Shown: in pieces, positions 14,916-23,200 of the stretch | Numbering within the stretch: the first letter of the stretch is position 1 | Layout of the letters: each line of letters starts with the position of its first letter | Source of the DNA: Alphaproteobacteria bacterium | GTDB lineage: Bacteria; Pseudomonadota; Alphaproteobacteria; RF32; CAG-239 | DNA: 64,000 nucleotides | Assembly: GCA_017465945.1 (NCBI GenBank) | Contig: JAFTVD010000010.1 | Coordinates: 55,774-119,773, forward strand | Reading direction: 5' to 3' | The notes under the pieces: model-generated | What the model was told of the DNA's origin: nothing | The model's database searches: none | Seen by the model: only the letters and a program-made list of their open reading frames with translations | Translations under genes and position numbers: made by a program

Positions 14916-16109
14916 ATGAACAAATTAAATAGTTCTAACCGTTATGTAACAACATCCATATACGGTGTTAGGATGCCAATTATTACACAAGGAGCTGATA
15001 TTCAAAATATAATATCAGATACTCTAATAGAAGCAAAAGATGCTTCATATCAGCCTTTAACCTTAAATAATGGTGACATAATTGGTATAACAGAGTCTTT
15101 TTTAGCACGTTCCCAAGGAAATTACGTAAGTTTAGATGATATAAAAGATGAAGTGTCAAAACATTTTCCAACAGGAGACGTTGGGATTGCTTTTCCAATT
15201 CTTTCACGCAATCGTTTTGCAAAAGTTTTAGAAGGTTTAGCTAAAGGCATAAAAGGTAAAGCTTACGTATTTCTATCATACCCTTCAGATGAAGTCGGTA
15301 ATGCTATAATGGATGAAGATGAACTATTTGATTCTGACATAAATCCTTATCAGGATATAATGACAAAAGAGTTTTTCTATAACAAATTTGGCGAATATAA
15401 ACACCCAATAACTGGTTGTAACTATATTAAAATGTATGAAGATATAGCTCCAAATATTGAGGTTATTTTGCTAAACAATCCTAAAGATATCTTAAAATAT
15501 ACAAATCAAGTAATTGTTGCAAGTATTCATCTTCGCCATCGCCATAAAAAAATATTATCAAAACAAGGAGCGTCTGTAATAGGTCTTGATGATATATGCA
15601 ATACCCCATCAACCTCTAGAGGTTGGAGTGAGTATGGGCTTTTAGGTTCAAATTATTCAAACGCAAATATGTTAAAGCTTTTTCCACGTAGCTCTATGGA
15701 ATTTTGTAGAGAATTACAAGATTTGCTAAAACAAAAAACAGGCAAACATATTGAAGTTATGATATATGGAGATGGTGGTTTTAAATGTCCAAAAACTAAA
15801 ATTTGGGAATTTGCAGACCCAGTTGTGTCACCTGGTTATACAGATGGCTTAAAAGGTATGCCAAATGAAATAAAAATAAAAGCTGTAGCAGATAATAATA
15901 AATCATCACCCAAAGATGCAATAACCAAAGCTATAGAAGAGAAAAATAAAGGAAATAATGCCTATGCTCTAGGTACAACTCCTCGTCAAATAACAGATTT
16001 ACTTGGCTCACTTTGTGACTTAACTTCTGGTTCAGGAGAAAAGGGGACACCTGTTATTTTAATTAAAGGATATTTTGATAACTACTTAAGCCAAAATCCC
16101 ATAAAATAG
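14916..16109 (+). CDS. CofE-like (F420-0:gamma-glutamyl ligase family) protein
   Basis: 397 residues. The N-terminal half shows the F420 ligase-family pattern: YGVRMPIITQGADI, then LNNGDIIGITESFLARSQGN, the conserved GD-I..t.s.vA..qG segment that binds metal and GTP in CofE. A later RHRHKK and GASVIGLDDICN fit the core, and there is a C-terminal extension of about 150 residues. True CofE adds glutamate to F420-0. No other F420 gene is visible, and the context is NAD metabolism, so a different acceptor is likely. The family is fairly sure, the reaction is not. Confidence 0.7.
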   Translation: MNKLNSSNRYVTTSIYGVRMPIITQGADIQNIISDTLIEAKDASYQPLTLNNGDIIGITESFLARSQGNYVSLDDIKDEVSKHFPTGDVGIAFPILSRNRFAKVLEGLAKGIKGKAYVFLSYPSDEVGNAIMDEDELFDSDINPYQDIMTKEFFYNKFGEYKHPITGCNYIKMYEDIAPNIEVILLNNPKDILKYTNQVIVASIHLRHRHKKILSKQGASVIGLDDICNTPSTSRGWSEYGLLGSNYSNANMLKLFPRSSMEFCRELQDLLKQKTGKHIEVMIYGDGGFKCPKTKIWEFADPVVSPGYTDGLKGMPNEIKIKAVADNNKSSPKDAITKAIEEKNKGNNAYALGTTPRQITDLLGSLCDLTSGSGEKGTPVILIKGYFDNYLSQNPIK

Positions 16110-16118
16110 GAGATTAAA

Positions 16119-16628
16119 ATGAGTATAGAATTAAAAAAGCGCTACGACCACATCGTCTACACGCTAAAGCATAAAATTGCCTTTTTAGAGGTAGAAAAAA
16201 AGCTTCGTGGTCATAATACAATTCGAGGATATTTGCATGATATAGATAAGCCATTTTTATATTTGGCACTATGGCTTGATATGAAAGACATTCAAACTAT
16301 ACATCGAAGGAATAATAAGCATCATGTAAGAAATAATCTAAAAAAATCAAAAGAAGACTTAATAGATACAATTATCGATTGGGAATGTGCAAGAATAACC
16401 AAGCTAGATAAACCATTAAATGCCTATCAAACGTTGATGAAGTTTTATCCTGAATATAAAGATGAGTTTTTGCCAATAATAAAAGAGTTATTGCCTCATC
16501 AAGTACCAAAGGAAAGTAAATCTATAAAAATATTACCTAACAAAAGAGAATTATACTTTTTTGGTAATAAAAATATATACACTTCAACAATACAGGTTAA
16601 AAGAGATTTATTAGATAAACAAAGGTAG
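16119..16628 (+). CDS. HD-like (DUF5662-related) protein
   Basis: 169 residues. Histidine/aspartate pattern: VYTLKHKIAFLEVEKKL, then LHDIDKPFLYL, then IHRRNNKHHV, then DWECARITKLDKPLNA. This order (H...HD..K....H..NKHH....D.ECAR) resembles DUF5662 and other small HD-fold metal phosphohydrolases. It starts 9 bp after the CofE-like gene with GGAG upstream and ends 6 bp before pnuC, so it belongs to the cluster. A phosphatase acting on a nucleotide precursor is plausible but unproven. Confidence 0.5.
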   Translation: MSIELKKRYDHIVYTLKHKIAFLEVEKKLRGHNTIRGYLHDIDKPFLYLALWLDMKDIQTIHRRNNKHHVRNNLKKSKEDLIDTIIDWECARITKLDKPLNAYQTLMKFYPEYKDEFLPIIKELLPHQVPKESKSIKILPNKRELYFFGNKNIYTSTIQVKRDLLDKQR

Positions 16629-16634
16629 ACAGCC

Positions 16635-17192
16635 ATGATAATTTTAGAAATTTCGGCAACAGTCTTAGGATTGTTGCAAGCCCTTCTTGTGCTCTTAAAC
16701 AAGAGAATAAATTGGGTATTTTATATTTTGCAAATGATATGTATGATTATTTTTTCTTTTCAAAATAAATTTTACGGAGATGTGTCAAATAATTGTATTT
16801 ATATGATATTTGGGGTAATTGGATTTGTAACATGGAATAACAAAAAAACACTTTTAATAACCAAGTGTAGCCAAAAAGAAAAAATAATCTACTTATCAAT
16901 AATTTTAGTTTCAACCATAATTTTATATACAATATTAAAAAGAACATTAGACCCAAAACCATTAGTAGATGCTTTCACAACAACATCATCATTTGTTGCA
17001 ACATACTATATGGTAAAAAGAAAACTAGATACATGGCTAATTTGGTTTGTAAATGATATTGCATATAGCACACAATACTTTTTACTTGATAATCCAGCAT
17101 ATTATCTTATGGCACTAAATGTTATTTGGACATTTATGGCTATAGCATCATATCAAAATTGGGCAAAAATTATGAGGGAGGAAAATTTATGA
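16635..17192 (+). CDS. pnuC: PnuC-type nicotinamide riboside transporter
   Basis: 185 residues with about seven hydrophobic segments. PnuC features: the N-terminal E-x3-VLGLLQALLV helix, NKRINWVFYILQ, YGDVSNNCIYMIFGVIGFVTW, and the C-terminal LIWFVNDIAYSTQYF with the conserved W..N motif. PnuC proteins import unphosphorylated vitamin-B3 ribosides by facilitated diffusion, trapped inside by phosphorylation. Its stop overlaps the next gene's ATG by four bases, so the two are translationally coupled. Confidence 0.88.
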   Translation: MIILEISATVLGLLQALLVLLNKRINWVFYILQMICMIIFSFQNKFYGDVSNNCIYMIFGVIGFVTWNNKKTLLITKCSQKEKIIYLSIILVSTIILYTILKRTLDPKPLVDAFTTTSSFVATYYMVKRKLDTWLIWFVNDIAYSTQYFLLDNPAYYLMALNVIWTFMAIASYQNWAKIMREENL

Positions 17193-17701
17193 AAAAAATA
17201 TATTTTGCAGGAAAATTTAATAAACATAAAGATAATACTTTAAGTCTAGAGAATAGATTAAAAGAAGACTATCGTTCTAAACTTTTAGGTTCATCAAAAC
17301 TTTTAACTTATCATCAAGAAAATTTAATCATAGATAATAAGTTTATATATATAGGTCCATTTTATTGCGAACAAGCATCAAGCGGAAATTATACATCAAC
17401 AGATTGCCAAGATGTTTTAATGGCAGAATATGAAGCAATTAAAAAAGCAGACCAAATAATAATCGTTTTTGATAATAGCTTTTCTGTTGGAAGTATTGTA
17501 GAACTAAACTGGGCTATAAATCACCAAAAGGAAATAACAATTTTGTATCAAGAAGAAGAAAGTTCTTATACAATAAAATCAGAATATTGGTTTGCCATTT
17601 TAGATGCAATAAATAGGGCAACCAATATAAAAGTTATCCCATATCACAAAAACGAAAATATAGCTAAACTTGTATCCAAACATATAGAAAAAAATTTATA
17701 A
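17189..17701 (+). CDS. nucleoside 2-deoxyribosyltransferase-like protein
   Basis: 170 residues from the ATG at 17189, which follows GGGAGGAAA and overlaps pnuC's stop (ATGA). An upstream ATG at 17126 lies inside pnuC. Fold signature: IYFAGKF at the N-terminus, DVLMAEYEAIKKADQIIIVFD, and GSIVELNWAI, where the Glu corresponds to the nucleophile of NDT-family enzymes. These cleave or exchange N-glycosidic bonds. In this cluster it could act on nicotinamide riboside or a related nucleoside. The activity is inferred from fold and context. Confidence 0.65.
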   Translation: MKKIYFAGKFNKHKDNTLSLENRLKEDYRSKLLGSSKLLTYHQENLIIDNKFIYIGPFYCEQASSGNYTSTDCQDVLMAEYEAIKKADQIIIVFDNSFSVGSIVELNWAINHQKEITILYQEEESSYTIKSEYWFAILDAINRATNIKVIPYHKNENIAKLVSKHIEKNL

Positions 17702-17749
17702 CAATTTTCTAAATTTTAATACGTAATCACAATTTTAAGAGGTTTAACC

Positions 17750-18880
17750 ATGTTAAAACTAATCATTACAACTATGCTTTTTATCATCTCTATATTAGAA
17801 GCTAAAGCAACAAATTATTGGAAAAATTATGAAATAATAAAACAAAATATATCAAATAAATATAATATAGACTATGGACTAGACATAACTTATAGTTTGC
17901 AAAACATAAATAACCAAACAATATCAAGAGAATTTGTAATTCCATACCTAAAAAAAGAACTTTATAATAATAATCTAGGCAAAGGAAAACTTAATTTTTC
18001 AATGAATATTGTCAAATTTAATCATCAATTACCCATAGATGTTGCTAAAAAAGAAAAAATGGCAACATTATTTAATAGCTATGACACTAATTATAATGAA
18101 CTATACGAACTCTATTATGAACATTTATTTGGTCAAAAGTATAATTATTTAAGTTTTGGACTTGGGCAAATACCAATTTCAAAATTTGATAGTCCTATAA
18201 AAAGTGATTTGCAGACACAATATTTTTTAAATAGTTCTTTGGCTCAAAATACAACATTTAGTTATCCAACATCTGGAATAGGGGGATATGTATCATCTAA
18301 TCTAAATGAATATACTAGTTTAATTTTGGGAGCAATAGATGCAACAAATCCTTTAGCTAATGGTATTCATATAAAAAATTTAGATAAATATAAATTATCT
18401 AAATTTATAGCTATAAATTATTTCCACAAGTTATTTGGCAAATACCAAAGTTCATATAGTTTATTATTGTATGACAAACCAAGTGTAGAAAAATCTCCGA
18501 TTAACAGTAAAGGATGGTCTCTATATTTAGCACAAGATATAAGCGATAGATATAGCATGTTTTTTAGGATTAATGGTAGTAGTGGAGATTATAGTTTAAT
18601 CAATAAATCATATTCTTTAGGTTTTTTATTTGATAATCCATTTAATCGTAAAAATAATGATAAATTAGGTTTTGCATATTCAATAAATAAGCCCAAAGAA
18701 GCTCTTTTTGATAATAAAATCTATCATAAGTATGAGCATATTATAGAAACATATTATGATTATAAAATAGATTCACATATATCAATAAGACCAGATATAC
18801 AATTATATATAAATCCAAGCCTAGAAAAAAATAAAAACTCCAAGGCCATATTTTCACTTAGTTTATCTTTTAATATCTAA
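17750..18880 (+). CDS. OprB-like outer-membrane porin
   Basis: 376 residues. A signal peptide (LIITTMLFIISILEAKA) precedes a beta-rich protein of alternating hydrophobic/polar strands. Features typical of the carbohydrate-selective OprB family: YYEHLFGQKYNYLSFGLGQIPI, a tract on 'DATNPLANG', paired barrel strands and the terminal FSLSLSFNI. It follows the NDT-like gene by 48 bp on the same strand, with AAGAGG before the ATG, and ends with a terminator. It probably supplies outer-membrane passage for the molecule that PnuC imports; that link is inference. Confidence 0.7.
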   Translation: MLKLIITTMLFIISILEAKATNYWKNYEIIKQNISNKYNIDYGLDITYSLQNINNQTISREFVIPYLKKELYNNNLGKGKLNFSMNIVKFNHQLPIDVAKKEKMATLFNSYDTNYNELYELYYEHLFGQKYNYLSFGLGQIPISKFDSPIKSDLQTQYFLNSSLAQNTTFSYPTSGIGGYVSSNLNEYTSLILGAIDATNPLANGIHIKNLDKYKLSKFIAINYFHKLFGKYQSSYSLLLYDKPSVEKSPINSKGWSLYLAQDISDRYSMFFRINGSSGDYSLINKSYSLGFLFDNPFNRKNNDKLGFAYSINKPKEALFDNKIYHKYEHIIETYYDYKIDSHISIRPDIQLYINPSLEKNKNSKAIFSLSLSFNI

Positions 18881-18881
18881 A

Positions 18882-18903
18882 AAAGAGCGGTTAACCACTC
18901 TTT
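18882..18903. terminator. bidirectional terminator
   Basis: AAAGAG-C-GGTT pairs with AACC-A-CTCTTT in a near-perfect palindrome directly after the porin stop, between convergent genes. Confidence 0.7.
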
Positions 18904-18904
18904 C

Positions 18905-19510
18905 TTATATATCTAAATTATCTTCTAATATACTTTTTACCGATCTTGCATCTCTAATATTGGTAAATAATACATACGAAACACCAGTTCCAGTAAAATA
19001 AATGTCAGCATATCTCCATAATCTTTGCCATAGAGTCTGTTTAATTTCAACCGATTCTATACGAGTATTTTTTAATTCTTCTGTGTTAACACCAATAATT
19101 CCAGTTTTGCAAATAACACGTTTAGTTGTTACAACCATTTCTGTCATTCTAAGTTTTAAATATTTACAAAAGGCAATAAATAAGCAACACCAAGCAAAAG
19201 CCCCATTATATTGGAAAATACGGTTTGTTCCATCAGGTAAATCAGTAATGTGTTTCGCATATAATGCAAGTATAGCTATAACAAATAAAGCAAATGGCTG
19301 GAAGTAAGCAAAAGGATGCAATATTGCAACTTTGGCAATATATTCATCACTAGAAAGAGTTTTACGAACATAACTACTTTTTCTTAGTTCTTTTTTAGAT
19401 AATTTAGGTGGTTCAAAATATGGCTCTGAACGTTTCGCTGCATTCATCTGCTCTTGAAACATTCTAAATTGAATTAATTCTTCATCGCTTAATCTTACAT
19501 TATTATCCAT
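18905..19510 (-). CDS. bacterial PH-domain membrane protein
   Basis: 201 residues. A cytoplasmic N-terminal part precedes two membrane helices (about FALFVIAILALYA and GAFAWCCLFIAFC). A bPH2 domain (YdbS/YdbT-like, DUF304) then shows LRMTEMVVTTKRVICKTGII, ELKNTRIESVEIKQTLWQR and YADIYFTGTG. Such proteins are membrane-associated scaffolds of unknown detailed role. GGAGG precedes the ATG. No operon partner. Confidence 0.8.
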   Translation of the reverse strand: MDNNVRLSDEELIQFRMFQEQMNAAKRSEPYFEPPKLSKKELRKSSYVRKTLSSDEYIAKVAILHPFAYFQPFALFVIAILALYAKHITDLPDGTNRIFQYNGAFAWCCLFIAFCKYLKLRMTEMVVTTKRVICKTGIIGVNTEELKNTRIESVEIKQTLWQRLWRYADIYFTGTGVSYVLFTNIRDARSVKSILEDNLDI

Positions 19511-19605
19511 TTAAGCCTCCTAAATAACATATACCTTTGTCATGATACTAAATATTTATAAAAAGTCTATAAAAAAAATATAAAAATACTTTATTTACAA
19601 ATAAT

Positions 19606-19633
19606 TTGACAAACAAAATATAAATAATATAAT
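19606..19633 (+). promoter_or_regulatory. consensus sigma-70 promoter of the KilAC gene
   Basis: TTGACA (19606-19611), 16-bp spacer, TATAAT (19628-19633): both hexamers match the consensus perfectly. The leader to the ATG is about 60 nt and shows no obvious Shine-Dalgarno sequence. Confidence 0.8.
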
Positions 19634-19698
19634 CCCAAACACATTAATCTATTATTATAGAAAATTATTATTAGTACAAAAATCTAATACATATAATT

Positions 19699-20202
19699 AT
19701 GAGTAAGAAAAAAAATGAAAAAGTAACAGAACAGTATCTCTTTCCTGAGATGGCTAATGTTGGTAAAAAAGAGACTGTGAAAAAAACTCGTGTAACGAGG
19801 AGTGTTTCAAAAGATGTTGCCCTTCTTGAAGAAAAATGCGAAAAACTGCAAAAAGAAAAGGAACAACTAGAGCAAAAAATTCAAAGCATGATGCCAAAAG
19901 TAGAAGCATATGACGCTCTCCTTGCATCAAAAAGTTTGTTTCCAACAGGTGTTGTTGCCAAAAGTTTTGGTTGGTCTGCGGTAAGATTGAACAAGTATCT
20001 AGAGCAAAAGAAGGTTCAATACTTTAGAAGTGGAATCTGGATGCTTTATCAAAAGTATGCAGGTAAAGGTTACACAGGTGAGCAGTTCTACCAATACTAT
20101 GAGGACAATAAAGGTAATAAACACACCAGAGCTCACACGTATTGGACAATGAAAGGGTATGAATTTATCGTGAAAATGTTAAAAGACGATAATCTTATCT
20201 AA
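19699..20202 (+). CDS. KilAC-domain DNA-binding protein with coiled coil
   Basis: 167 residues. Residues about 35-72 are a charged coiled coil (LEEKCEKLQKEKEQLEQK). The C-terminal ~95 residues match the KilAC domain of phage antirepressors: FPTGVVAKSFGWSAVRLNKYL, VQYFRSGIWMLYQKYAGKGY, YWTMKGYEFI. Antirepressors normally carry an N-terminal BRO, ORF6N or Rha domain; here only the coiled coil precedes KilAC. No phage genes surround it. It is probably a domesticated transcription factor. Confidence 0.82.
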   Translation: MSKKKNEKVTEQYLFPEMANVGKKETVKKTRVTRSVSKDVALLEEKCEKLQKEKEQLEQKIQSMMPKVEAYDALLASKSLFPTGVVAKSFGWSAVRLNKYLEQKKVQYFRSGIWMLYQKYAGKGYTGEQFYQYYEDNKGNKHTRAHTYWTMKGYEFIVKMLKDDNLI

Positions 20203-20207
20203 GTAAA

Positions 20208-20235
20208 AAGGGAGGAAAAACGCCTCCCTTTTTTT
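20208..20235. terminator. intrinsic terminator
   Basis: GGGAGG (20210-20215) and CCTCCC (20223-20228) are separated by seven bases, with As before and seven Ts after. It serves the KilAC gene and, from the other strand, the M48/UbiB fusion gene. Confidence 0.92.
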
Positions 20236-20237
20236 AT

Positions 20238-23200
20238 TTATTGTCTATCATTTAAAGCAGCACTCCTAATACTAGGACTTTGAGCTGATTGAGTTTTAAT
20301 ATGTTTTATATTTACACCTAAAATACGCTCATTTGCATTTTGAGCTTGTAATAACTCATTAATTTCTGCCTCTGGCTTATCTTTTCTAATAACTTTTCTT
20401 TTAGAAGTTAAATCTTTACTTCTTTTTTCAATTTTTATCGAAGGTGAAATCTTTTTTATCCCTTCAGATAAAGATGAAAGCCATCCTTTACGTAAAGGGC
20501 GTAATTTATTCAATACAGCTTTGGCTTTAATTGTTCTTAATACATGTTTATCAACAAGACCAGATTCCAAAATAGCAGATGCAATTTGTCCAATTTCTTT
20601 TGAAGTTAAGCTTTTTTCTTCTTGAATAATTTTTCCATTTTCATCTTTTTGTTCTTTTTGATAAACAATAATATCAGAAAGAGCTGTTAAACCTCTTTGA
20701 ACTTCATCAATATATAATGTATCAATATTTAAGGTTTTCCCCATTTTATCTATTTTCTTTACCTTTTTCATCATATATTCAGCTACATTTTTCCCTGTTC
20801 TTGCTGCTCTAACCATTCCATACAGCATTTCCCCAAGTAATATTTTATCTGATTTTGATGGATTGTGCTGAATTTGCGCACCTGTATCAAAAATTCCAAT
20901 AACAAATTTTTTAAATCCATTTTCTCTTGTTTCAACACAATCAAAGTTTTGTTGCCCTTGGTGTCGGTCAGTGTCCCATCTAGCACCAGATAAAAGGTTA
21001 CACAATTCAAGAGTTACATAAGCAACAGCCATATCATGTTTTTGTTGTTCATTTATTTTGTCAGATGTTAAAGCACTACCTTCAGCCATATCCATAATTT
21101 TATATACTTGCCCATTGTTTCCCTTGCCATAACTTTCCCAAGTTGCAACATTAGGGGTAAATTCACCATTTGGAGTATTTATAACAACATCATCATATAT
21201 TTTAACAGCTTCTCTATACTTAGCATAATCAGCTTCAATATCTGTTTCACTCTCTGCCGAAATTTTAGCTTGATATGCGATATTACCTAATGGTGCAAAT
21301 TTTTCATCTTTTTTTGCTAGTGCATTAATAGTATTATTAATCATATCCATTCCAGAGCTAGATAATTCTTTAGCATAAGGCCTCATTAAAGCAACAACAC
21401 AATCTTTTTCTTCATATTTTATTTTTGCTGTAACAAAGAAAGAGCCAGCCCCTAAAATTTTATCAACTCGAGAAATTTTTCCTAATTCTTCATTTGGTAA
21501 GGTTTCTTTTAATAGGTTAAATAGTTCGGCTCTTGTTGGTATATCAGCTTTATCTCTTAATTTTGCAAGAGGTTTACGAATTTCAGGATCTAGTTGAGGA
21601 AGATAACTTAACATCTGTCCAAACTTAACAAAAGCAGGTCCTTTGTTCTCAAAAAACATTTTCAAGCCTTCACCAACAGCTTCACCGCCAACTCTTTCGT
21701 TATTATCATTTTGTTGGTTGGCAGAAACTAATGCGCCTAATATCAAATCTTGTTCATAGTCTTGTAGATTGTTATACACCTCCCCAACAATTAACTTTGC
21801 ATCTTTGTAATAGGGGGACTTTTTATCAAAATACATATCAACAACTAAATCTAGTTTCTTTTTATTTTTTTCTTCTTCAGTTGATTTATCAGAAGTATAA
21901 GCATTCAATATTCTTTTCATTATATATGCGCGGGCAGGTAAATCCGCATGCCAAAAATTTTCATGTAACATTTTAAGTGTTGATTTATCAAAGGTTAATT
22001 TTCCACTATAATGAAATCCTGGTACATCAATAGATAATTCTTTTCCTCTTCTTAAATCATAATCTTCAGGAATACTCTCAAAAACTTTTTCAATAGATTT
22101 GTCGGTACATTTTGAACTCAAAAAGTCTATAACAACTTTTGCATTATTAGGATTTTTAGCAAGAAGAGAGACAATTGCAAGCATTGCTCTTGCATGATAG
22201 TCATATTTATTTGCATCTTTGCCAGAAAATTGTATTTTTCCTTTTTCTTCAAACATTTGTGCCGTTAATTCTTGCGAAACAACATTGGTTGATATTGCTT
22301 CTAAAATACTTCTTCTTGTATCTCTTGGAAATTTCTCTTTCTCATACAAATAGCCATTTTCATTTGTGTGTCTTAATTTGTCGCAAATTTCATCTGCACA
22401 CTTTGTGGCCTTTCTTAAAAATTCATCACTCCCATCATCTATTCCAAGTTCATCAGATTTTCTTAAAGCATAAAAACTAATCAAAATATCTTTTTCTTTA
22501 GCAAATTCGATGTCATCAATTTTGCCTCCATCGAAATCAGCTTTTACATATTGTTTACTTAACAATTTTTCGGTATATTCCATAGCCTTATCAATATCTT
22601 TTTCACTTACAATCTCTTTAACAATAGTTTTGAAGAAATCTAATTTATTTGCATATTTTTCAGAAAAAATACCTTTTTCTTCCATAACCTCATACACAAA
22701 AATTTTATCTTCTAAAGGTAATGTATTAAATTTATCTTTTTCTTGTATACTCTTTGCTATCATATCATTTATAAGCGGAGAATAATAAGAACTATAATGG
22801 TAACAACGTAAATACTTCATCGTTTCAACTAAATCATAGTCATTTCCCTTTTTTATATCATTTGCTAACATCAAAAAGCCAGCTTTACCGTAAAAATCAC
22901 GTAGAATCCCATTTTTAACTCTACAATTTCTTATTGTTCTAAAATCTTCATCAAATAAAGACCCATTTATTTTTTGTGCTTCGTATATGTCTCCTCTATA
23001 TCTATCATATCCCCTATACATAGTTATTTCATTGCCAATACTATCATCCAAATACTGTAGTTTTTCACTAAAACTACAATCAGGATTTATGCCAAGAGTT
23101 TTCATAGCTCTTTCAAGAGTTTTAGATGATGATAGGTGTTTAATTTCAAATTCTTCTGTGACAATAATATCTAATTTTGAGTAGATTACACATAGAGGGA

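Noticed and set aside
14299..18880. F420 biosynthesis operon
   Set aside because: Only one F420-ligase-like gene is present; its neighbours are NAD-type genes.
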